Source: Serripes groenlandicus (Eukaryota; Mollusca; Bivalvia; Cardiida; Cardiidae). From it: a DNA stretch of 64,000 bases. The notes under the pieces are model-generated. The model made no database searches and was not told the DNA's origin. It saw only the letters and a program-made list of their open reading frames with translations. This document shows, piece after piece, positions 47,155 to 56,519 of the stretch. The DNA lies in NCBI GenBank assembly GCA_031761405.1, contig JASEVX010000114.1:62001-126000 (forward strand), read 5' to 3'. The translations under genes were made by a program, and so were the position numbers. How positions within the stretch are numbered: the stretch's first letter is position 1; every line of letters starts with the position of its first letter.

Positions 47155-48582
47155 CTAACGTAAGTGTGACATAATATGTATAATAAGATTTTCCTTAGCA
47201 ATGCATTGATATCCACAATAATCACATTGAAAAGGTTGTTCATCCGATTGTATTCTCTGTTGACCATTTAAACACTCTTCCATTTTGTATGCAGACATAT
47301 CACTTATATTTTTACAAAGCTTCACACCAGTATGTATACCACTAACATGTTTACAAGGCTTCACACCAGTATGTATTGTATTATGTTTGGTTAATTGGTG
47401 TCTCAAGGAACATGCAAATCCACAAATAACACATTGATAAGTTTTCTGTCCAGTATGTGTTATGTTGTGGCTTGTTAACTTTCTTTTTGTATTACTGGCA
47501 TATATACAGACATCACATTTATAAGATTTCTCTACAGTATGTTTTGTTTTATGTACGCTCAATCCATCTTTCCTGTTACATGCATATTCACAAACATCAC
47601 ATTTATATGGTTTCTCTCCAGTATGTTTTGTTTTATGTCTGCTCAATCTACTCTTCCGGTAACATGCATATTCACAAACATCACATTTATAAGGTTTCTC
47701 TCCAGTATGAGTTATCTTGTGTAATGTTAAATTACCTTTTGAATTAAAGGCATATTTACAAACATCACAGTTATATAGTTTCTCTCCAGTATGTTTTGTT
47801 TTATGTCCGCTCAAACCATCTTTCATGTTACATGCATATTCACAAACATCACATTTATATGGTTTCTCTCCAGTATGTTTTATCTTATGTCTTCTTAAAT
47901 AATTTTTTGTATTACTGGCATATTCACAAACATCACATTTATATGGTTTCTCTCCAGTATGTTTTGTTTTATGTCTGCTCAAACCATCTTTCATGTTACA
48001 TGCATATTCACAAACATCACATTTATATGGTTTCTCTCCAGTATGTTTTATCTTATGTCTTCTTAAATTATTTTTTGTATTACTGGCATATTCACAAACA
48101 TCACATTTATATGGTTTCTCTCCAGTATGTTTTGTTTTATGTTCGCTCAAACCATCTTTCCGGTAACATGCATATTCACAAACATCACATTTATAAGGTT
48201 TCTCTCCAGTATGTTTTGTCTTATGTCTTCTTAAATTTTTTTTTGTATTACTGGCATATTCACAAACATCACATTTATATGGTTTCTCTCCAGTATGTTT
48301 TGTTTTATGTCCGCTCAAACCATCTTTCCGGTAACATGCATATTCACAAACATCACATTTATAAGGTTTCTCTCCAGTATGTTTTGTCTTATGTCTTCTT
48401 AAATTGTTTTTTGTATTACTGGCATATTCACAAACATCACATTTATATGGTTTCTCTCCAGTATGTTTTGTCTTATGTCCGCTCAAACCATCTTTCCGGT
48501 TACATGCATATTCACAAACATCACATTTATAAGATTTCTTTGCAGTATATTGCGTCTTGTGTCTGCTTGAATGATCATCCAT
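47155..48582 (-). CDS. C2H2 zinc-finger protein, 15 fingers (unit 4)
   Basis: A 475-residue single-exon ORF. Leader MDDHSSRHKTQYTAKKS, fourteen C2H2 fingers every 28 residues (about 18-404), a ~45-residue linker with decayed finger remnants (TGVKPCKHVSGIHTGVK), and a lone terminal finger (FQCDYCGYQC, about 451-473) ending HLR-stop. Fingers 1-9 alternate strictly between type A (YACNRKDGLSG-like) and type B (YASNTKNNLRR-like), a 56-residue (168-bp) two-finger unit repeated about four times. Predicted contact residues (-1,2,3,6) are RDG plus G/E (fingers 7 and 9 have M at -1) for A and T(N/K)(N/Y)R for B, implying a repetitive DNA target if all bind. An in-frame TAA just before the ATG fixes the start. 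No effector domain seen. The long plus-strand open frame opposite is an artefact. Confidence 0.92.
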   Translation of the reverse strand: MDDHSSRHKTQYTAKKSYKCDVCEYACNRKDGLSGHKTKHTGEKPYKCDVCEYASNTKNNLRRHKTKHTGEKPYKCDVCEYACYRKDGLSGHKTKHTGEKPYKCDVCEYASNTKKNLRRHKTKHTGEKPYKCDVCEYACYRKDGLSEHKTKHTGEKPYKCDVCEYASNTKNNLRRHKIKHTGEKPYKCDVCEYACNMKDGLSRHKTKHTGEKPYKCDVCEYASNTKNYLRRHKIKHTGEKPYKCDVCEYACNMKDGLSGHKTKHTGEKLYNCDVCKYAFNSKGNLTLHKITHTGEKPYKCDVCEYACYRKSRLSRHKTKHTGEKPYKCDVCEYACNRKDGLSVHKTKHTVEKSYKCDVCIYASNTKRKLTSHNITHTGQKTYQCVICGFACSLRHQLTKHNTIHTGVKPCKHVSGIHTGVKLCKNISDMSAYKMEECLNGQQRIQSDEQPFQCDYCGYQCIAKENLIIHIMSHLR

Positions 48583-48985
48583 TGTACATGGACTTTCACA
48601 TATATTTTATATCAAATAGGTGTCAGTGTTAAGTGTTTAGTTTAATGTGTCATCTTTATACCACTTTAAAATGTTGTCCACTCATATCTTTACTATTGTA
48701 TTTAATTAAAATAAGGTTTGAGTTTCTCTTAAAGAACTACCGCATTTACAGTGATTGTCAACATTAAGTTTGTTTCTGCTTTACACTAATACCGTCTTCT
48801 TTCATCATCGTGCCTAGTAATGACATTCATATCTTTTGGAGAATACAAGTGAACCTTCGTTACTTCTTTACTTCTCACATGTAAAATTTAGCACAGCCAC
48901 AAATCTATTTGTATTATCTTGATCTATCTATCTAGGATGGTTGTACTGGCGGATTGTATTTGGCACGTGGACAGCTTGAGTCTTT

Positions 48986-49075
48986 GTAATGACTGGCATA
49001 TGCACAAACACCATATGTATATGGTTTCTTTGCAGTATATGGTGTCTTGTGTCTGATTGAATGATCATCTATTGT
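48986..49075 (-). pseudogene. Detached 5' fragment of another zinc-finger gene
   Basis: Minus-strand sequence matching the first ~28 codons of the family (leader HKTPYTAKKPYTYGVCAYAS), preceded by the same 5' flank as the intact genes. The initiating ATG is changed to ATA. It sits in the upstream region of gene 47155-48582, directly after a truncated copy of that gene's 5' flank. It looks like the scar of an unequal exchange that deleted most of a neighbouring paralogue. Confidence 0.8.
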
Positions 49076-49505
49076 ACATGGACTTTCAAATAGATTTTAT
49101 ATTAAATGGGTGTCAATGAATCTCTTCTTAGTTGATGAGAAACCGTTATACATGGTCTCGTTTAGTTTAATGTGTCATCTTTATACCACTTTAAAATGTT
49201 TACTATTGTCTTTTATTGAAATAAGGTTTGCGTTTCCCTATATTTATACACAATCAACACATGTACAGTGATTGTCACCAGTATGTTTGTTTCTGCGTTA
49301 CACCAATGCGGTTTTTCTTGTCATCGTGTCGAATAATGACATTCATATCTGTTGGAGAACCAGTGAGTCTTCGTTACTACTCACATGTAAATTGAGGACA
49401 GCCACAAATCAATTTGTATTATCTTGATCTGTCCATATATGAGGGTTGTACTGGCGGATTCTATTTGACATGTGGACAGCTTGAGCCTTTGTAGACATAG
49501 ATATA

Positions 49506-49526
49506 CTGAAAACACAAAACAAGAAA
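49506..49526 (-). promoter_or_regulatory. Splice acceptor-like site upstream of zinc-finger gene 3
   Basis: Minus-strand TTTCTTGTTTTGTGTTTTCAG as in unit 1. Because the nearer duplicate of the 5' flank is truncated before this motif, the nearest acceptor for this gene is 924 bp from the ATG, and the gene fragment 48986-49075 would fall inside the 5'UTR exon. Confidence 0.5.
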
Positions 49527-50058
49527 TTGGTAAATCATACTGACACTACTCTAGTTACAAATTCTTCTTTGTATAATTGTCTGCAGTGGTGTTAATGACT
49601 ATGTTCCTATATAAGCAATTTCTCCCAATCTCAAAATGTTATCATTCTCTAATTAAAGTTGCTTATTCAGTCTTAGTTGTATACACTGTATATCCTAATG
49701 TTTCGAAGTGAAAGTTCAAAATATATCCGTGTTATTTTTTTGATATTTTCTATTTAATGGATTTCTGAGTCATAAAAATATTTATTATATTATTATATTT
49801 TATTTGTCATATTAATAAACTCATTAATCAAATACAGCAGATAATAAATCGATATCAAATAAACTGTTTATTACAAATAATTCGAATAAACAGTAATCAG
49901 TCAGTATTGCCCAATAATGACCAGACAACATTTTAAAGAATACCTCGGTGGTATATTCATACATAATTAACTAAATTTAGCAAACACATGGACCTTTTCT
50001 TTCATATGATGCCATAACACTTCAATTAGTTCATTTCCAGATATAACAAAACCAAACA

Positions 50059-51381
50059 CAAGAGGCCCACGAGGGCCTATGCTCTACTGGGATGGTTCTT
50101 TAGTCATTTTCAAACCAGAGCATGTATGTATGGTGCAGATCGGATGGTAAATAGAGGCTCTATTGTGTTCACAAGCTGTATTATAGAAATTTTGACAATT
50201 CCAAGGGCCATAATCAAGTCATGCAAGGGGACTTTCTGGCTGGTTTTCGAAAGGAACCGAGCTCTCATCAATATTTAACTAATATCTAAGTTTAGTGAAG
50301 ATCAGATAGTAAATGGAGCCTCTATTTTGTTCACAAGCTCTATTATAGCAATTTTGGCAAATTCAAAGGCCATAATCCAGCCTTGCATAAGCGAATCTGG
50401 CTGGTTTGCAAAGGGAACCAAGCTCTCATCAATATTTAACTACTATCTAAGTTTGGTAAAGGTCGAATAGTAAATGGAGGCTCCATTGTGTTCACAAGCT
50501 GTATTATAGCAATTTAGACAAATTTCAAGGGCAATAATCCAGTCATGCAAGAGCGCATCTGGCTGGTTTGCGAAAGGAACCGAGCTCTCGTCAATAGTTA
50601 ACTACTACCTAAGTTTGGTGAAGATCAGAGAGTAAATGGAGTCTCTATTGTGTTCACAAGCTGTATTATAGCAATTTTGACAGTTTCAAGGGCAATAATC
50701 CAGTCATGCAAGGGCACATCTGGCTGGTTTTCGAAAGGAACCGAGCTCTCATCAATATTTAACTACTATTTAAGTTTGGTGAAGATCACATACTAAATAA
50801 AGCGTCTATTGTGTTCACAAGCTCTATTATAAGAATTTCGACAATTCCAAGGGCCATAATCAAGTCTTGCATGGGCGGATATGGCTGGTTTGCGAAAGGA
50901 ACTCAGCTCTCATAGATATCTAACTACTGTATAAGTTTGATTGAGACTATATTAAAACTTAAAGACTTTATCGCGTTCACAATCTCTATTATAGCAATTC
51001 GGACAATTTCAAGGGCCATAATCCAGTATTGCATGGCCGGATCTGGCTGGTTTGCAAAAGGAGTCAAGCTCTCATAGATACCTAACTTCTGTGTAAGTTT
51101 GGTGAAGATTAGATAGTAAAAGTAGGCTTTATTGTGTCCACAAGCTCTATTATAGCAATTCTGACAATTTCAAGGACCATAATCCAGTCTTGCATAGGCG
51201 TATCTGGCTGGTTTACGAAAGGAACCGAGCTCTCATGGATATCTAACTACTGTATACGTTTGATTGAGATACAATCAAAACTAAAGACTGTATCTTGTTC
51301 ACAAGCAATTGTTTACGGACGCACAGAAGACGGACAACACACCACGACATAAGCATTTCTCGCCTTTGGCCAGTAGAGCTA
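50059..51381 (-). mobile_element. Pearl/Helentron-like element with about 8 core repeats
   Basis: On the minus strand the tail is the hairpin AGGCCCTCGTGGGCCT followed by CTTG (50059-50080 region). The core holds about eight ~160-bp repeats, each with CTATTGTGTTCACAAGCT and GGCTGGTTTGCGAAAGGAAC (plus strand; near 50158, 50327, 50487, 50645, 50806, 50966, 51130 and 51290). The head ends at TAGAGCTA near 51381. Unit 2 has the uninterrupted site (AACCAAACATAAGCAAACC, about 22788), so both ends are confirmed by an empty site. Confidence 0.8.
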
Positions 51382-51507
51382 ATGAGCAAAAACAAACACA
51401 AAATGAAATATTTTCTCTCCAGACTCCGTTTAGTGACATCGTATATAAGGAGACAGCTTGTACATTTATATTCAACACAAAATATTTATTTTCAACAAAA
51501 TTAAAAT

Positions 51508-52090
51508 TAACAAGAGCGCCAAATGTCACAAAATACGCCCGTCATGGATTTTTTTTTAGACCAAGTATAGTGATAATTGGTTGTACGTCAGGCAAATTTA
51601 GAGAGCTATTTTGCCAATACACATTCTGACATTCATTTCTTTCCTTTAGATAAGTATCTGGACGTATTGAATGCAAATTAGGCCCTATTTCAAGTTTCAT
51701 GGCGATCAGTCAATCAGAAGAGCTTCTTCAAGTTCGTCAATTCGTCAACTTTGTTGACGAATTGACGAACAAAATATTTATCTAAAAACTTTATTTCTGT
51801 CTTTTAGATAATGTATCTTGACGTATTGAATGCAAATTAGGCCCCGTTTCATGTTTAATGGCGATCACTCAATCAGAAGAGCTTCGTCAAGTTCGTCATG
51901 TCGTCAATTTGTTGACGAATTTACGGAAAAAAAAATATCTAAAAACTTTATTTCCGTCTTTTAAATAATGTATCTGGATGCAAATAAAGCCCCATTTCAA
52001 ATTTCATGGCGATCAGTCAATCAGAAGAGCTTCGTCAAATTCGTCAATTCGTCAACTTCCCAATTTTGTTGACGAATTGACAAAAAAAAT
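51508..52090. repeat. Pearl-like end fragment and GACGAATT repeat cluster
   Basis: ACAAGAGCGCCAAATGTCAC at 51512 matches the left end of the 22943-23440 element but is cut short. From about 51640 to 52090 there are three direct repeats of about 140-190 bp (GTATCTGGACGTATTGAATG, TTTCATGGCGATCAGTCAAT), each ending in a local inverted pair around TTCGTCAATTCGTCAA/TTGACGAATTGACGAA. The same unit appears in reverse orientation at 56520-57010. Confidence 0.7.
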
Positions 52091-52269
52091 ATGATTGTGT
52101 TTTCTGAGTCCTATGATTAAAACTAACTCCTGTGATGAAGAATCTAGTAGAAACTGGAGAGACAATCCCTTGTTTATTATATTTTGGAATGCTCCTTTCT
52201 TTATATTGTTAGTACAATATAAATAAGACCAGTTATCAGAATAGCTATATACCTCAGCGAGCTTAATCC

Positions 52270-53030
52270 ATGCCGCAACATTTCTTTGTAACTTTGCTTG
52301 CTGATTGTATTGCAACCAAATTACTCTTAAGTAGTGGTAACAAGTTGAAATTTATATTTGTTCAAATGGAGGGGTTTCTCTTTGCCAAACTTCACGGTTT
52401 TGTACATCTTGGTAACAGCAAAAGGACGGGCCTTTATGTTCTCTTTACTAGGAGTTAACAACATTTGATATGTCAACCTTATTACAATGGGTTCACTAAT
52501 GAAAACAATACCAATTTCGTCTACACTGTACGGATGTGAGCTATGGCATTCTATGCCTTCTTAAGATATCAAGAACGTTGCTAACTTTGGTAATTATGTG
52601 GCAAACAATCACAGCATTTGCACTGTAGAACACGTACAGATATGGTATTTAGTCTGCTAGGTCAGTACAACATACAATGTGAAATTGACAAACGCAAAAC
52701 ACATTTCCTTCAAAGACTGTGTAAAATGCCTACGAATTGTCTCACTAACCAGATTTTCACTTATCGTCTAAATTGGTTTAAAACAATCCAATGTACTCGA
52801 CAAAATTGTTTTATTTCCGATACTCTTAATTTATTGCAAAAATATGGTTTAACTGCATATATTGTATGTGCACTCGTATCTAACTACTTGCACATTCCCT
52901 GAGAAAAGATATCTTAGAAAAGGAAAGTTTTTTGGGTCGTTGAACGGAAGTTTGAATGCGAGCGACAGGAAATAATGAACCTCCACCAGGCTTCGATCGT
53001 TTTGTGTCTGTTCACAAAAACAGCCTTCCA
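52270..53030 (+). pseudogene. LINE reverse-transcriptase C-terminal relic
   Basis: Plus-strand pieces in shifted frames: FVHLGNSKRTG near 52400; STLYGCELW near 52525; then from 52618 an open run with RTRTDMVFSLLGQYNI, KTHFLQRLCKMPTN and LLQKYGLTAYI. The order and motifs match the part downstream of the RT catalytic core in non-LTR retrotransposon proteins (ALYGCELW, then LxRLCxxP). Stops and frame shifts show it is dead. The clade cannot be assigned. Confidence 0.6.
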
Positions 53031-53167
53031 TTTATTGATATTTGCCAAAACGCGCAGAACTATGCATCATGCATAAAGTACTATACAATTATTAGTTATT
53101 AGCAAACACTTAAAGGAAACTGTCAGTCAGTGTGTAATGCCAAAATATCAATACAAATATCCAGGGA

Positions 53168-55636
53168 CATTTAAACTTTTTCGGCACGCATAGTCACGGA
53201 TATTGCTTAAACTTATTCCACATGTTGCCATCAGTGAACTATTCATAAAAATAGTGTTATAAATTCCAAATATTGCCCTGTTGCCATGGAAACAGTGTGC
53301 AATAACGCAATATTTACCACTTATTTAAACAAAAATGCAGCCATCTCCAATTAAGTGAATTACATAAATAGATAGATGAACATTTGCTTAATCAAACACA
53401 AGAAAAAGGCTACGGGGAACATATGATCGTTTTTGTATAAATAAGATTTTAAAATACCTCATCACCAAAAAATACAAATTACCTCCCTTAGTTATTTAGA
53501 AAAATAAAAAAAACATGAATTACCTCCCTTGTAATTTTAGATTTTTGTTTTATTGGGGTTATGAGCCGTTTTAACATTATTTCAGTAATATCACAGCATC
53601 AATTCACTTGTTTGTGATCCCTGGGCAAACAAACCAGTACTATGAAAGGAAATGTACCTTGCCCAAGGGTGCGGGGCACTTTTGGATCGAACCTGTGACT
53701 CTAGGTTCATAATCACTGACGCTGAACATTCGAACCTACATGAACAGATAATTATCAGATGTATAACCAAGGACTTTCCTAATACCATTTGTCAAAATAT
53801 GTTCAAAGTCGTCTGCTGCATAATTGTCGTATGAGGGAAAGGGTTAAACCCTTAAAAAAAAACGACTGCTTTTCTTCCAATAGTATTTCATAAATAGGTT
53901 GTCTATCGGGGTTTATGATAGACACTTTTTGAAAGTGTAATCGTGTTTTTTCTTAAAAATATATTATACATTAATACAAATAATGATGAACATTACTTTC
54001 ACGTATAAAATGCGTCACCCAACTTGACATGTAAAATAATATACTTCTTTATTTGAATCATATCAACTAATGATAACTTTGTTTGAAGATTACAATTTTC
54101 CATGTTTTATATCACTAACTAATCCTTCTATTTTGATTTTTAGCTCGTCTGACTTTTTTTTATCACTAACTAATCCTTCTATTTTGATTTTTAGCTCATC
54201 TGATTTTTTGGGGAAAAAAAGACGAGCTATTTTCGTCACTTGATCGTCGTAGTCGTCTTCGTCGTCTTCGTCGTCGGCATTGGTTTAGTTTTGCGTTTAG
54301 GTCACTTACATGGAAACTATCTAACCTAACACTTTGAAACTTGGAAAACTTGTTCATCTAATACTCTTCTTCACATTGTATGCTGACGATGATATAAGTG
54401 TAGCCTTTTTTGGGTAAAAAACATCATTTTTGATGTATTTTTTCGATTTGGAGAATTGGACATAGTTGGTTAAATTTTGCATTGAGGTCACTTACATGGA
54501 AACTATCAAACCTATTACTTTAAAATTAGGAAAACTTGTGCATCTAATAACCTTCTTCACATTGAATGATAAAGAGGCTGATTGGGCCTGTTTTGTAGGG
54601 TAACACACATAAATTTTGATGTATTTTGGTTATTCATGAGTATTCAACATAGTTTCTTCACTTTATGTTACATTGAATTCAAATTTTCCTCAAGTAATAA
54701 AAACATAATGTATTTCAAATTTTTTATGAATATCTTCAATCAGATTGTGATTTTTGGGGTCAAGGTCATTGTTACAAAAAATAGAGGCACTGTTCCCCAT
54801 AGATTTCTTTCATTTCTTGTGAGAAGAGATGTTGATCTTCATGCATTTATTGTTCATTTGTATTCATATGACCGCAATAATTTGTTATAACCATTCAAAA
54901 AATGGCAGAAAAGTGTTCCTTTTTCCCGTAAAAAACACCATTTGCAAAGAAAGGTTTGGGACCACATTTAACAATTTGATAATCAATTGTTTTCTACTTA
55001 ATTTCCTTCATCAAATGATGACTTTTTGTAGAAAATATGATCCATTTTGTTTAACCCACATGCTGGCAATATTTAAATAAACATTAAACAATTTTTTTTT
55101 TTTTTTTCTTCTTAAATTTTAAAATGATACAATTGTATCCATGGTAACTAATTTTAGAGGCACTGTTCCCCCATAGCTTTTTTTTCATTTCTTGTGAGAA
55201 GAGACGTTGACCTTCATGCATACATTGTTCATTTGTATTCATATGAACGCATTAACTTTTTATAACCATTAAAAAAATGGCAAAAAAGTGTTCTTTTTTC
55301 CCGTAAAAAACACCATTTGCAAAGAAGGGTTTGGGACCACATTTAACAATTCGATAATCAATTGTTTTCTACTTAATTTCCTTCATCAAATGATGACTTT
55401 TGGTAGAAAATTAGATCTTTTGCATATATATCTTCATTTATGCTAAAAACTGATTGGTAAATTTAGTGAATTTCCCATTGAAATCAGTCCTATATGGCAA
55501 GTCTATAGCAAAGTTTTTTTTGCCATTTTCCATTTCTTTCATCAAGTTGAGAAAATGTGTGAAGTTTGAACAAAATCCGTGACCATGTGTGCCACACTCC
55601 CTATATGGGAGTGCAAATGCTTACAGAGAATGGCTA
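53168..55636. mobile_element. Large non-autonomous TIR element, copy 2
   Basis: Collinear with copy 1 (377-4345) from CATTTAAACTTTTTCGGCAC to GCTTACAGAGAATGGCTA, followed by TTAA (55637-55640). The first ~18 bases of the left terminal repeat are missing. Compared with copy 1 it lacks the 1.09-kb pearl-like insertion (site near 54805), has about two rather than four ~180-bp core units (54203-54650), and has small internal deletions near 53300 and 55485. It is therefore an independent copy at another locus, with no transposase. Confidence 0.75.
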
Positions 55637-55739
55637 TTAATATCCGAATGTGCTCATTTCTCAATTGAACGGAATTTATATTTTTGAAAACATCAGTCTT
55701 TACTGTACTAATGATAGATATAAACGTTGTTAAACTTCA

Positions 55740-56510
55740 GAGCTTCGCTCAACAGTGATAGTTCCATGCGTGGACGCGCACAAGAATACATTTTCTAAAT
55801 ACAGAAAGCCATCAACTAGAACCTGTGTATGTATTCTACTGAAGAAGAATGTGCTGTGATGTTTGTCAACATTTATTATGCTGCGTTTTATCCGTTGACA
55901 AACATCGAGGCTCATTTACATCTAAAATATGCATTTTGAGACCGTGCGCCAGTACGAGTGTACTTTAGGTAATTGCATGCGTTGACGCGCTACAGAATAC
56001 ACTTCCCCTATGCATAAAGCTATTAGTTAGAACCTGTGTATGAAGAGATTCAACTGAAGAAGAATATGTTGTGAGTTTTGTCAACGTGTATTTCGTTGTT
56101 TTATTTCTTGAAAAACATCAGGGCTCATTTTCATGCATAGTTTGCTTAACGGGTTTGTTCACCAGTTCGTGTGTATGTGATAGTTCCATATGTGAGTGCG
56201 CCTCAAAATAATTTTCCCAATGCAGAATGTCATCAACTAGAACCTGTATATGTCGAAGTCCAAAATCAGGACCGATTTCCATATAATATATTCAGTTATC
56301 TTCCGTTCATCAGTATGAGTGTATATATATGATAATTTCATGCGTGGACTAGCCCCAGAATGCATTTACCTCATACAGAAAGCCATCAACTAAAACCTAG
56401 GTATTTATCTATTCAACTGAACAAGAATGTGCTGTGATGTTTGTCAACATTTATTTAGGTGCGTTTTATACGTTACAAACATCAGGGCTCATTGTATGTT
56501 ATCCATATGG
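55740..56510. repeat. Four ~212-bp direct repeats
   Basis: Units carry GTTCCATGCGTGGACGCGC-like sequence (near 55761, 55972, 56184 and 56336), AGCCATCAACTAGAACCTGT and GTGATGTTTGTCAACATTTA. The fourth follows after only ~150 bp, and a non-repeat stretch interrupts near 56260-56300. No protein motif; possibly the core of another tandem-core element, with ends not identified. Confidence 0.65.
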
Positions 56511-56519
56511 TAATATTCC

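Noticed and set aside
47796..48632. 278-codon plus-strand open frame opposite the 15-finger gene (also 13308-13694, 13351-13704, 47457-47747 and 37842-38069)
   Set aside because: Composition (HIHKHHIYMVSLQY repeated every 28 residues) is the exact antisense of the finger repeat. The 84-bp period keeps the opposite frame open automatically.
52052..52315. 87-codon minus-strand frame
   Set aside because: It spans the end of the GACGAATT repeat cluster and the start of a LINE relic on the other strand, with no motif.
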